Source: Spirochaetales bacterium (GTDB lineage: Bacteria > Spirochaetota > Spirochaetia > Sphaerochaetales > Sphaerochaetaceae). Taken from it: a DNA stretch of 6,155 nucleotides. Under the pieces are notes generated by a model. The model was not told the DNA's origin. It saw only the letters and a list, made by a program, of their open reading frames with translations, and made no database searches. A program made the translations under genes and the position numbers. The DNA lies in contig JAGABK010000051.1 of assembly GCA_017614625.1 (NCBI GenBank), positions 1 through 6,155 of the forward strand. Direction: 5' to 3'. Every line of letters begins with the position of its first letter. Position 1 is the stretch's first letter. Positions 6,131 to 6,155 of this stretch are shown here, piece by piece.

Positions 6131-6155
6131 TCACTTCTTCACGCTGGCGTAAATC
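6131..6155 (-). CDS. Possible 3' end of a convergent gene (partial)
   Basis: Read on the minus strand, the last bases give codons for I-Y-A-S-V-K-K followed by TGA (complement of 6131-6133), with GC-rich codons like those of the operon. If real, the two convergent genes abut stop to stop, sharing the palindrome TGATCA at 6128-6133. Only seven codons are visible, so this could be chance; no function can be given. Confidence 0.3.

Noticed and set aside
1..6155. A search by eye for CRISPR repeats, tRNA genes, transposase genes and terminal inverted repeats
   Set aside because: None was seen; the only repeats are the protein-level LRR units and the short inverted repeat at 1231-1257.

Overview
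The window holds two blocks that look unrelated. Positions 1-1210 are AT-rich (two lines counted by hand gave about 35% GC). They carry the 3' part of a gene for a leucine-rich-repeat protein of the BspA/LRR_5 type. From about 1260 to the end the DNA is GC-rich (one line counted at about 58% GC). It carries a tight four-gene plus-strand operon: etfB, etfA, a GlcD/D-lactate-dehydrogenase-type FAD oxidase, and an FGGY sugar kinase. The last 25 bases may be the 3' end of a convergent minus-strand gene. I see no tRNA, rRNA, CRISPR array, insertion sequence or attachment site.

The first three operon genes have the content and order of the lactate dehydrogenase/EtfAB cluster of acetogens (lctB-lctC-lctD in Acetobacterium woodii). 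EtfB has the DGDTAQVG motif of the flavin-bifurcating class. EtfA has an N-terminal half-ferredoxin with four cysteines placed for one [4Fe-4S] cluster. The third protein is a PCMH-type FAD enzyme with the HAGDGNLH and GEHGIG motifs of 2-hydroxyacid dehydrogenases. Together they most likely form a soluble complex that oxidises a 2-hydroxyacid with NAD+ while consuming reduced ferredoxin (electron confurcation). The fourth gene, a kinase, is not part of the classical lactate cluster. It suggests that the complex serves the breakdown of a sugar-derived or polyol-derived compound rather than plain lactate.

The organism is most likely a strict anaerobe. The operon uses many AGG (Arg) and ATA (Ile) codons despite its high GC content and has strong Shine-Dalgarno sites. 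This fits some anaerobic archaea (for example Methanomassiliicoccales, where BspA-like repeat proteins also occur) and some bacteria (for example Synergistota). The sequence alone does not decide between them. The AT-rich repeat gene looks like a recent arrival or a fast-evolving surface-protein locus beside a native metabolic operon.
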